A stretch of DNA of 21,341 nt from an uncultured Oxalobacter sp. (GTDB lineage: Bacteria > Pseudomonadota > Gammaproteobacteria > Burkholderiales > Burkholderiaceae_D), in NCBI GenBank assembly GCA_905202055.1, contig CAJKQK010000033.1, forward strand, positions 1 to 21,341, given 5' to 3'. Below are positions 5,646-12,184 of this stretch, one piece after another. Both the position numbers and the translations under genes were made by a program. Within the stretch, counting starts at the first letter, position 1. Each line of letters opens with the position of its first letter. Below the pieces are notes generated by a model. It saw only the letters and a list, made by a program, of their open reading frames with translations, searched no databases and was not told the origin of the DNA.

Positions 5646-7058
5646 TTATTTTAATGCCGTATCCTGTTTTTGCAAGCTTGCCTGAAATTGTGCTTCAGCT
5701 TTTTTTTCCGTTTTTCTCATGATGATGATCATTCCGACAGAAAGGATGACAAGACTGACGCAGTTGCTGAACCAGAACCCGGAAGAGCCTGTCATTCTCG
5801 GGGGAATCATCTCGGGGAAAAAGTTGAAGGCAAACATGTAGCCGCAACCCAGGCCGATACACCAGAGGGTCATGACGTATAACAGGGTTGGGGCGAGTAC
5901 GACCTTGTACGCACGCAGGACGTAAGATGCCGTTACCTGAATGGCATCGAAAAAGAGCAGGCTGCACAGGAACAGGAAAAGAGGGGCGGCATTGGCGGCG
6001 ATGGTTTCGTTTGATGTGTAAAGTCCGATGATCCAGTCTTTTCCCAGCCAGACGGCGCAGGCGACTACAATGGCGAGTATGGCAGAGAGCCGGATGCCTG
6101 CAAACGATATTTTTCGGGCCATCTCAAGGCGTCGACCGCCGATGGACTGGGCGACCAGCGTACTGGTGGCGCTGGCAAGCGACAATGGCAGCATATAGAG
6201 GACGCCGGAAAAGTTGGCGACAATCTGGTGTCCTGCGACGGCATTGACGCCGATCCGGGCGATGAACAGGGCCATGAACGTGAAAGAAGTCACTTCAATA
6301 AAATAATTCAGGCCGACAGGAATGCCCAGACTCAGTAATTCTTTCAGGGACTTCCAGTTCGGCCACGCAAAGCCGGTGCCGAACAGATGCAGTATCCGGT
6401 AAAACGGGTTGAAGCGCAGAATAAGCCAGCCGATCAACAATTCCAGCCAGACAATGATGAACGTGGCAATGGCACATCCCGGTCCACCGAATGCCGGAAT
6501 TCCCCATCCTCCGAAGATAAAGAGCGTATTCAGAGGGATTTTCAGCAAGAGGCCGGTTACCTGAATGGCCATGACCATTTTTGGACGAGCCATCGCATTA
6601 TTTAAAGTGTTGTAAACAAGAAAATTAAGCGAAGCCGGTAATGAAAACGCCAGAATGCGAAGGTACAGCGTCGCTTTTTCGGTCATTTCCGGAGAGGCTT
6701 TGGCGATGGACAGAAGTGGTTGCGGAAAACTGAGCAACAGCGAACCGATGATGGAAAGGAAAATGGCCAGCCACACACCCTGTTTGGCTTCTTTTCCCAT
6801 TTCGGGAAACTTTCCGGCACCAAACAGTTGTCCGAATGTCGGCGCGAGTGATTGCATGACGCCGTTCAGGGCAACATATACACTGATATAGACAGATGCC
6901 GCGACGGCAAGCGCCCCCAGATCGGTAACAGAATATCTGGACACCATTGCCGTATCGACGACGGGGTTGGCAATGGCGGCCAGCTGGCCGATCCAGATGG
7001 GGACGGCCAGTCCGATGATGCTTGAGGTCGGTCTGGATGAAACGGGCCCTGTTTTCAC
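5646..7058 (-). CDS. MATE-family efflux transporter
   Basis: A 470-residue inner-membrane protein with about twelve hydrophobic segments in two related halves, the layout of MATE (NorM-type) cation-coupled multidrug exporters of the MOP superfamily. The first helix has the family's hallmark string, A-V-P-I-W-I-G-Q-L then N-P-V-V-D-T-A-M-V-S-R, and the second half repeats it as S-L-G-I-P-V-G-L-N-Y-F-I-E. A-G-H-Q-I-V-A-N and M-L-P-L-S-L-A-S-A-T-S-T-L-V-A-Q also match MATE proteins. The start is a GTG at 7056-7058 that overlaps the stop of the glycosyltransferase gene by four bases (GTGA), implying translational coupling. The C-terminal tail is charged and rich in Lys, Glu and Gln. The substrate cannot be told from sequence. 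A lipid-linked sugar flippase role is conceivable because of the neighbour, but the sequence looks more like MATE than Wzx. Confidence 0.9.
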   Translation of the reverse strand: MKTGPVSSRPTSSIIGLAVPIWIGQLAAIANPVVDTAMVSRYSVTDLGALAVAASVYISVYVALNGVMQSLAPTFGQLFGAGKFPEMGKEAKQGVWLAIFLSIIGSLLLSFPQPLLSIAKASPEMTEKATLYLRILAFSLPASLNFLVYNTLNNAMARPKMVMAIQVTGLLLKIPLNTLFIFGGWGIPAFGGPGCAIATFIIVWLELLIGWLILRFNPFYRILHLFGTGFAWPNWKSLKELLSLGIPVGLNYFIEVTSFTFMALFIARIGVNAVAGHQIVANFSGVLYMLPLSLASATSTLVAQSIGGRRLEMARKISFAGIRLSAILAIVVACAVWLGKDWIIGLYTSNETIAANAAPLFLFLCSLLFFDAIQVTASYVLRAYKVVLAPTLLYVMTLWCIGLGCGYMFAFNFFPEMIPPRMTGSSGFWFSNCVSLVILSVGMIIIMRKTEKKAEAQFQASLQKQDTALK

Positions 7059-8806
7059 TGAACAGACTGGTAAAGACGGAAACGTTCGCCGCGGTCACTC
7101 GGCCGGTGGCCTTCCCAGATCAGCTTCATGCCATCGTGGGTTTTCGGAGAAACCGGACGGTTGTATTTCGAAACGCGATCGCCAAGGAGCAGGTAATCGC
7201 ATTTTCCGGCTTCGAAGCCTTCGAAACGGACATTCCCGAAGTACGCGAAAATGGCGCGTTGAGAGGCGGAAACATTTGTTTTGATACAGCTGTGCCTGTT
7301 TGCCACTTTCGCCGCCATTTCCGTGGCGATTCCGGCATAACTTTTATTGTAGTTGATCCAGGGCATCCATAAGGTCGCCAGCAATACCCAGCACAGGATG
7401 ACGCCACCGGTTGACAGAACGACTGCACGCCACAAAACGGAAGGTTGCCGTGAAAGCCGCCAGTAAACCAGGGCGAACCAGCCAATCGTTACGCCAAGGG
7501 CAACCAGTGTCGCGACGATATTGACTTCCGGTGCGAATCCGGGTGCCAGCTTGGCGGCATTTTTGGCTATTCCGGCAGGCCAGCCTGTATTGGCTGCCGT
7601 CCAGGCCACCCAGATGAACAGGGCACAGATGGTCAGTGTCATGACAGAGAACCAGTCGATGGCGTTGATGGCACCACGTTTCATGGTCGGCAAGCCCATC
7701 GCGGCCAGAATGGCCAGTGGAGGCAGCATGGAAAGCAGGACGGTTTCTTCTTTGCCCGGATTGAAGAGGGCAAGAACGAAAAATGTAATCGTGAACAGAA
7801 GAGGTAACAGTACATGGGCCGAACGCCATTCACGACGCCATGCGTAAATGGCCCAGAGGGCATATGGCCATGCCGGCCAGAAAAACCAGATTCCGTTTTT
7901 GAAGAAATATTTGATGGAGTCGACGCTGGGGATACCGAACTGGGTGGCATTCCAGGCGAGCCATGCATTGAAAGGGGTGCTGTTATAGGGCTTCGCTATT
8001 TTTTCAACGAGCCACCAGAGTATGACGATTGAAATCGAAACGGTAAAAGCGATGACCAGATTGACGACGTGTTTTTGTCTCGGTGGTTTGCAAAAGAAGA
8101 TGCCGACGAAAAAGCAGAAAAAGAGTCCGAAAGGCGTGACCAGTCCATTGGCCAGTGCCAGTGCACCAAGAGCCAGTCCCAAAAGACAGGCATTTTTGAT
8201 CGAAGGGTTGTCAAGGTATCGTGCGCAGCGGTAAAGGTTATAGGCGATCAGGGCGACGAACAATGCCTCAACGCTGGTCTCGTGGCTGTGCATCAAAAGG
8301 CCAAGGCAGCCCAGGTAAATCAGCAGAGCGCCGTCGGCCAGCATCCGGCCGTATGCGTTCGCTTCGGGCTGTCCCCCGAATGCCAGTCTCATTGGCTGGG
8401 CAGAATTGCGCCTGCCCAATATAAAGGTGGTATGCCAGACAGAATAGGCACCGATCAGAAAGAAACAGAATGGGGCGATTCGGGCTGCGAGAGCATCTCC
8501 CAGAAAACCGCCGAACAGTTTGATGCAAATGGCGCCGAGCCAGAAGGTCAACGGTCCCGATCCGGCTACTGGCAAACCGGATATGTTGGGCCATAACCAG
8601 TCCTGCCATCCGTGTTGTGCCATTGTCCACATGACACCAAAATCGGCTGCGTCGGCATTTTTCCATGGATCACGGCCGATCAGTCCGGGCAGGATATACA
8701 GCAGGCACAGCAACAGGATGCCCCAGCGCGGCAATGCCAGCGTCGCCGACGCCGACAGACGTACCGGTTTGGGTGATGGGATCAGGCTGGGCTGCGTATC
8801 GGACAT
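7055..8806 (-). CDS. GT-C membrane glycosyltransferase, ArnT/PMT-like (GT39-type)
   Basis: A 583-residue inner-membrane protein with 11-13 hydrophobic segments and a soluble C-terminal domain (about residues 490-583). The first periplasmic loop, right after the first helix, has G-R-D-P-W (44-48) with Asp46 and a second acid at Asp52. This is the expected position of the catalytic acid in GT-C enzymes that take sugar from a polyprenyl phosphate donor, such as ArnT (aminoarabinose to lipid A) and protein O-mannosyltransferases. Homologues in Betaproteobacteria are usually annotated as family 39 glycosyltransferases of unknown acceptor. No arnBCAD genes are nearby, so an ArnT role is not supported. 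ATG 8806 lacks a visible ribosome binding site. The rpmE2 terminator ends 41 bases upstream, leaving little room for a promoter, so read-through or a promoter overlapping the terminator is likely. Confidence 0.82.
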   Translation of the reverse strand: MSDTQPSLIPSPKPVRLSASATLALPRWGILLLCLLYILPGLIGRDPWKNADAADFGVMWTMAQHGWQDWLWPNISGLPVAGSGPLTFWLGAICIKLFGGFLGDALAARIAPFCFFLIGAYSVWHTTFILGRRNSAQPMRLAFGGQPEANAYGRMLADGALLIYLGCLGLLMHSHETSVEALFVALIAYNLYRCARYLDNPSIKNACLLGLALGALALANGLVTPFGLFFCFFVGIFFCKPPRQKHVVNLVIAFTVSISIVILWWLVEKIAKPYNSTPFNAWLAWNATQFGIPSVDSIKYFFKNGIWFFWPAWPYALWAIYAWRREWRSAHVLLPLLFTITFFVLALFNPGKEETVLLSMLPPLAILAAMGLPTMKRGAINAIDWFSVMTLTICALFIWVAWTAANTGWPAGIAKNAAKLAPGFAPEVNIVATLVALGVTIGWFALVYWRLSRQPSVLWRAVVLSTGGVILCWVLLATLWMPWINYNKSYAGIATEMAAKVANRHSCIKTNVSASQRAIFAYFGNVRFEGFEAGKCDYLLLGDRVSKYNRPVSPKTHDGMKLIWEGHRPSDRGERFRLYQSVQ

Positions 8807-8847
8807 GTGTTTTGTTCTGGTTTTGATTCAGCCAACAGGTTCGCTGG

Positions 8848-8876
8848 AAAAAAAAAGCAGCCGAAGCTGCTTTTTT
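8848..8876 (-). terminator. Intrinsic terminator of rpmE2
   Basis: GCAGC (8857-8861) and GCTGC (8866-8870) pair around a CGAA loop; the stem extends through A/T pairs to 11 bp. On the minus strand it ends in a run of U (complement of A 8848-8856), 14 bases past the rpmE2 stop. The symmetrical A and T runs would also allow termination on the plus strand. Confidence 0.9.
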
Positions 8877-8889
8877 CGCTCGGAAAAAA

Positions 8890-9150
8890 TCAGCGGGAAA
8901 CTTTGGAACCCACGTTGCCGAATTTCTGCCGGAATTTTTCAACACGGCCAGCGGTATCGACGATTTTGTATTTACCGGTATAGAACGGATGCGATTCAGC
9001 CGAAACTTCAACTTTTACGAGAGGGTATTCTTTACCTTCGAACATAATGGTTTCACGCGTTGCAATTGTGGAACGGGTGATGAATTTGAAGTCGCAGGAA
9101 ACGTCCTGGAACACGACTTCGCGGTAATCTGGGTGAATGCCTTCTTTCAT
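8890..9150 (-). CDS. rpmE2: 50S ribosomal protein L31, type B (zinc-independent)
   Basis: An 86-residue ribosomal protein of the large subunit. M-K-E-G-I-H-P-D-Y-R, F-I-T-R-S-T and the S-H-P-F-Y-T-G segment (about 53-59) are characteristic of L31 type B. The zinc-binding CxxC pairs of type A are absent; the only cysteine is Cys19. In many bacteria the type B form replaces the zinc form when zinc is scarce and is under Zur control; I see no convincing Zur box upstream. ATG 9150 has a good AGAGGC ribosome binding site. It is followed by a strong terminator and is probably a single-gene unit. A 12-bp stem-loop lies about 105-133 bases upstream and could be part of its leader or the terminator of the next gene upstream on the same strand. 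Confidence 0.95.
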   Translation of the reverse strand: MKEGIHPDYREVVFQDVSCDFKFITRSTIATRETIMFEGKEYPLVKVEVSAESHPFYTGKYKIVDTAGRVEKFRQKFGNVGSKVSR

Positions 9151-9254
9151 TTATTGCCTCTAATATATTGGTAGCCAATCGGCACTTCATTGGTCATGCC
9201 TGCTTCGCGACCTGATTGCCAACCACTTGCCTGGTTAAGTCAAATTGGTTTAAG

Positions 9255-9283
9255 AAAAGTTTGCTGAACCAGCTAAAACTTTT
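9255..9283 (-). terminator. Hairpin between the small secreted protein gene and rpmE2
   Basis: AAAAGTTTGCTG (9255-9266) pairs with CAGC (9270-9273) and AAACTTTT (9276-9283), giving 12 bp with a two-base bulge and a three-base loop. On the minus strand it ends in UUUUCUU, fitting a terminator about 105 bases after the stop at 9387. It could also be a leader structure of rpmE2, which starts 104 bases further on. Confidence 0.5.
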
Positions 9284-9386
9284 AAACACGCTATTTTGAC
9301 ATAAAAAGGTTTTATATGCCACTTTTGCAGGACTGTTCAATGGGATATGTCCCGATAATGACGTTGCATATAAACATCAGATAAGA

Positions 9387-9722
9387 CTATTGATGATAAA
9401 TGGCTTGCCCGGCCTCATCGATCTGCTGTCTCAGGCGGTTTCGCTCATCAGGAGTCATTTTTTTGCCTTTGTGGAAGCGGGGGGCATCTTCGTCCATGCC
9501 ATGAGTTTTATTCATGTCATGGCCGCCATAGGCTTCCCGTGTATGCTGGCGGCGAAGGGAACGTTGCTGGGTCCTGTCCGTATGATTTCCGGATTGCGCT
9601 TTTTTATGCCCGGTTCTGCAGGCGTTCGACGTATTTGACCGATCGCAGACAGGAGCTGCAAATGCCTGATTCAATCCGAAAAGGAGCAGGATTCCCAAAA
9701 GAAATGATGAAATTGTTTTCAT
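9387..9722 (-). CDS. Small secreted basic His-rich protein, function unknown
   Basis: I do not recognise a named family. From ATG 9722 the protein has 111 residues. Residues 1-22 look like a Sec signal peptide (M-K-T-I, a hydrophobic stretch S-F-L-L-G-I-L-L-L-F-G-L, then Q-A-F-A), with likely cleavage after Ala22. The mature part is about 89 residues, strongly basic and rich in Arg, Lys, His, Gln and Asn, with two cysteines near its N-terminus (C26 in A-P-V-C-D-R-S and C34) that could form a disulfide. The tail K-M-T-P-D-E-R-N-R-L-R-Q-Q-I-D-E-A-G-Q resembles the end of many unnamed periplasmic proteins in Burkholderiales, as I recall. ATG 9737 and TTG 9779 are other starts but would put residues ahead of the signal peptide. 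It is divergent from ompR across 189 bases, suggesting envelope-stress control. Confidence 0.65.
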   Translation of the reverse strand: MKTISSFLLGILLLFGLNQAFAAPVCDRSNTSNACRTGHKKAQSGNHTDRTQQRSLRRQHTREAYGGHDMNKTHGMDEDAPRFHKGKKMTPDERNRLRQQIDEAGQAIYHQ

Positions 9723-9803
9723 GTCTTTTACCGTCATATAATGGTGCAATTCAAAGTTACCGATCGCAATTTTTGACAAGTGTAGTCTGTATGGGCCGTT
9801 TCA

Positions 9804-9840
9804 GTAACGAAAAAACAGTAAAGTTTGTAACTTAATGTAA
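9804..9840. promoter_or_regulatory. Tandem GTAA repeats, candidate OmpR binding region
   Basis: GTAA occurs at 9804, 9818, 9827 and 9837; the last three are 9 and 10 bases apart, about one helical turn. TTTGTAAC (9823-9831 region) matches the core of E. coli OmpR boxes upstream of ompF and ompC as I recall them. OmpR-family regulators bind tandem direct repeats with this phasing. It sits about 70 bases before ompR and 80 bases before the divergent gene. Confidence 0.4.
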
Positions 9841-9911
9841 GGCCATTTAGCTTGTTTTTCTTTTTGGTCTAGTCTGCACATACCGAGACTTTTCAAGTGG
9901 ACGTATCGAAT

Positions 9912-10664
9912 ATGAGTACAGAAGATAAATTGGCAAAACAGGAACGTCAGACAAAAATTCTGGTTGTGGATGACGATGTCCGTCTGAGAGATTTGCTTCG
10001 CCGTTATCTGGCTGAAAACGGTTTTGCTGTTACGACGGCTGAAAATGCACAGACCATGAACCGGTTCTGGGTTCGTGAACGTTTTGATCTTTTGGTGCTG
10101 GATTTGATGTTGCCAGGTGAAGATGGCCTGTCCATATGCAGGCGTTTGCGCGGTGGCGGCGATCAGACGCCTATTATCATGCTGACGGCTAAAGGTGAGG
10201 ATACGGACCGGATCGTCGGACTTGAAATGGGGGCGGACGATTATCTTCCGAAGCCTTTCAACCCCCGCGAACTGCTGGCTCGCATCAGCGCCGTTTTAAG
10301 AAGGAAACGTCCGGATGAAGTCCCGGGATCGCCTTCTGAAATGCAGCAGGTTTTCAATTTCGGCGAATTCGAACTGGATCTCGGGAATCGCACACTGAAG
10401 AAAAACGGTGAAAACGTATCGTTGACGACAGGCGAATTCGCCGTTTTGAAAGCTTTTGCACGGCATGCACGCCAGCCCCTGTCCCGTGACAAATTGATGG
10501 GTCTCGCAAAAGGTCGTGAATACGAGGTATTCGATCGCAGTCTGGATGTCCAGATTTCAAGATTGCGCAAGCTGATCGAACCGGACCCTTCACATCCACT
10601 GTATATCCAGACGGTGTGGGGGCTTGGTTACGTTTTCATCCCGGATGGTGGCGCTTCCCAATAA
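9912..10664 (+). CDS. ompR: OmpR-type DNA-binding response regulator
   Basis: A two-domain cytoplasmic transcription regulator. Residues 15-130 form the receiver: the acidic pair in V-V-D-D-D (19-22), phospho-acceptor Asp64 in L-V-L-D-L-M-L-P-G-E-D-G, Thr92 in M-L-T-A-K-G, and Lys114 in Y-L-P-K-P-F. From about residue 145 is the winged-helix DNA-binding domain, with F-G-E-F-E-L-D-L, L-T-T-G-E-F-A-V-L, R-S-L-D-V-Q-I-S-R-L-R-K-L and the final V-W-G-L-G-Y-V-F. The partner sensor EnvZ begins 11 bases downstream, so the two form an operon. I prefer ATG 9912 (250 residues) with a GTGGA-like box upstream; GTG 9897 in frame would add five residues. OmpR in Proteobacteria controls porins and osmotic or acid response; the targets here are not visible, except possibly itself and the divergent secreted protein. 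Confidence 0.95.
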   Translation: MSTEDKLAKQERQTKILVVDDDVRLRDLLRRYLAENGFAVTTAENAQTMNRFWVRERFDLLVLDLMLPGEDGLSICRRLRGGGDQTPIIMLTAKGEDTDRIVGLEMGADDYLPKPFNPRELLARISAVLRRKRPDEVPGSPSEMQQVFNFGEFELDLGNRTLKKNGENVSLTTGEFAVLKAFARHARQPLSRDKLMGLAKGREYEVFDRSLDVQISRLRKLIEPDPSHPLYIQTVWGLGYVFIPDGGASQ

Positions 10665-10675
10665 TTTTCTATCCC

Positions 10676-12061
10676 ATGACCGATTTTTCACAGACGCAAA
10701 CTTCTTCCATTTTGCCGGTGTCGCCGACACCCTGGTGGAAAAGCGGTCTTTTCTGGCGTACTTTCTTTCTGGTCGGCATCCTGCTGATGGTCAGTATGGG
10801 AGCGTGGATTGCCAGTTTTCGTATCGAGCAGCGGGGCCCCCGGGCAAGACAGGTCGCGGACCAGATTGTTTCCCTTGTGACGATTACGCGGGCGGCGCTG
10901 GCACATTCGGCACCTGAGTTGAGGCGGGAGCTTCTGTTCGATCTGGCCAGTAACGAAGGCATCCGGATTTATCCACTGGAACCCTCCGACAAAATCGACC
11001 CGATTACAGATGGTGACGATCTGATGCAGAGCATGCTTCCCGTTGTTCAGCAAAAGATGGGGGGAGATACGATCATTTCGCCGAAGGTCAATGATATGCC
11101 GGGTTTCTGGATCAGTTTTCAGCTGGAAGAGGACGACATTTACTGGCTTCGGCTCGATAACGGGCGGCTGAAGGGAATTTCGGGGTTGAGGTGGCTCGGC
11201 TGGGGGGGGGTTGTCCTGCTTTTGTCATTGATAGGGGCGGGGCTGATTTCGCGTCTTTTGAATGAGCCGCTCGCTCGGCTGGCTTACGCGGCCAGATTGA
11301 TGGCCAATGGCAAATCGCCTGAGCCCCTTCCTGAAAAAGGGGTTTCCGAGATCAGGGAAGCCAACCACAGTTTCAACCAGATGGTGCAGGATCTTGAGCG
11401 TGTCGATACGGACAGGACGGAAATTCTGGCGGGCATTTCACACGATTTGAGAACGCCCCTGGCCCGGATGCGGCTTGAGCTTGAACTCTCTTCCCTGCCG
11501 GAAGAAAGCAGGGATGGCATGCAGTCGGATATTACGCAGATGGATGCGATTGTGGGGCAATTTCTGGATTATGCGCGCCTGAACAATCCAGTCAGTACGG
11601 AAACTCTCGATCTCGGTTCGCTGATGCATGTCCTTGTGGAAGATGCACAGCGTCATCCTGACATGAATATTGACGCGAATATTGAAGAAGGGCTCCAAAT
11701 CGCTGCCAGTGAGATCGACATTCGCCGCCTGTTCAATAACATCCTGACCAATATCGACCGTTATGGCCGTTCGGAAGACGGCATTGCCAGAGTGGATGTG
11801 GTGTGCAGACGACAGGGTGAGGGTATCCTGATTGAAATCGCCGATCACGGCCAGGGTGTACCGGAAGACAGTTTCGAGAGGATACTGCGCCCCTTTACCC
11901 GCATGGATGATGCAAGAGGTCAGGCAAACGGTTCCGGTCTGGGGCTCGCAATCGTCTTGCGGATCGCCAAACGCTATCGTGGCCGTGTTTCACTCGACAA
12001 CCGAAAAGAGGGGGGATTGATCGTTTCCGTTCTGTTTCCTTCCGTGCCCTCCAAAAAATAA
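10676..12061 (+). CDS. envZ: EnvZ-type sensor histidine kinase
   Basis: An inner-membrane sensor kinase of 461 residues that phosphorylates and dephosphorylates OmpR. Order: short cytoplasmic N-terminus, membrane helix at about 27-48, small periplasmic domain (50-170), second helix (172-192), HAMP region (193-245), dimerisation domain with catalytic His256 in G-I-S-H-D-L-R-T-P-L, then the ATPase domain with an N box (N-N-I-L-T-N-I-D-R-Y-G), D-H-G-Q-G-V-P and G-S-G-L-G-L-A-I-V. ATG 10676 follows the ompR stop by 11 bases; a longer frame starting inside ompR (GTG 10616) is unlikely. The ribosome binding site is weak, fitting coupling to ompR. A run of nine G (11202-11210) lies in the second helix and could be prone to slippage. 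No clear terminator follows within the 123 bases before purL. Confidence 0.95.
   Translation: MTDFSQTQTSSILPVSPTPWWKSGLFWRTFFLVGILLMVSMGAWIASFRIEQRGPRARQVADQIVSLVTITRAALAHSAPELRRELLFDLASNEGIRIYPLEPSDKIDPITDGDDLMQSMLPVVQQKMGGDTIISPKVNDMPGFWISFQLEEDDIYWLRLDNGRLKGISGLRWLGWGGVVLLLSLIGAGLISRLLNEPLARLAYAARLMANGKSPEPLPEKGVSEIREANHSFNQMVQDLERVDTDRTEILAGISHDLRTPLARMRLELELSSLPEESRDGMQSDITQMDAIVGQFLDYARLNNPVSTETLDLGSLMHVLVEDAQRHPDMNIDANIEEGLQIAASEIDIRRLFNNILTNIDRYGRSEDGIARVDVVCRRQGEGILIEIADHGQGVPEDSFERILRPFTRMDDARGQANGSGLGLAIVLRIAKRYRGRVSLDNRKEGGLIVSVLFPSVPSKK
11202..11210. repeat. G9 homopolymer inside envZ
   Basis: Nine consecutive G encode part of W-G-G-V in the second membrane helix of EnvZ. A gain or loss of one base would shift the frame before the HAMP and kinase domains and remove the catalytic part. 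Confidence 0.9.
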
Positions 12062-12107
12062 AATTCCGGTATGAAAACACGCGGGAACACCTTTTTCGCG
12101 GGCGCAC

Positions 12108-12136
12108 TTTTGCTGTTTTGACGGCAAGGGTATAAT
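12108..12136 (+). promoter_or_regulatory. Probable purL promoter
   Basis: A perfect -10 box TATAAT lies at 12131-12136. A weak -35, TTTTGC (12108-12113), is 17 bases upstream; TTGCTG (12110-12115) is an alternative with a 15-base spacer. The predicted start near 12143 leaves a leader of about 42 bases. Confidence 0.55.
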
Positions 12137-12184
12137 AATCAATTCCCGGTTTTGCCCCATTTTTTCCATTCTTGACTAGACCTT

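Noticed and set aside
9296..9301. TTGACA resembling a -35 box upstream of rpmE2 on the plus strand
   Set aside because: No -10 box at a suitable distance and no plus-strand gene downstream.
9301..9315. Small inverted repeat ATAAAA / TTTTAT between rpmE2 and the secreted-protein gene
   Set aside because: Only six A/T pairs in AT-rich DNA and no partner sequence; chance is likely, and it does not resemble a full Zur site.
12071..12121. 16-codon hydrophobic frame (starting M-K-T-R-G-N) between envZ and purL
   Set aside because: No ribosome binding site, and it overlaps the probable purL -35 region; it looks like chance.
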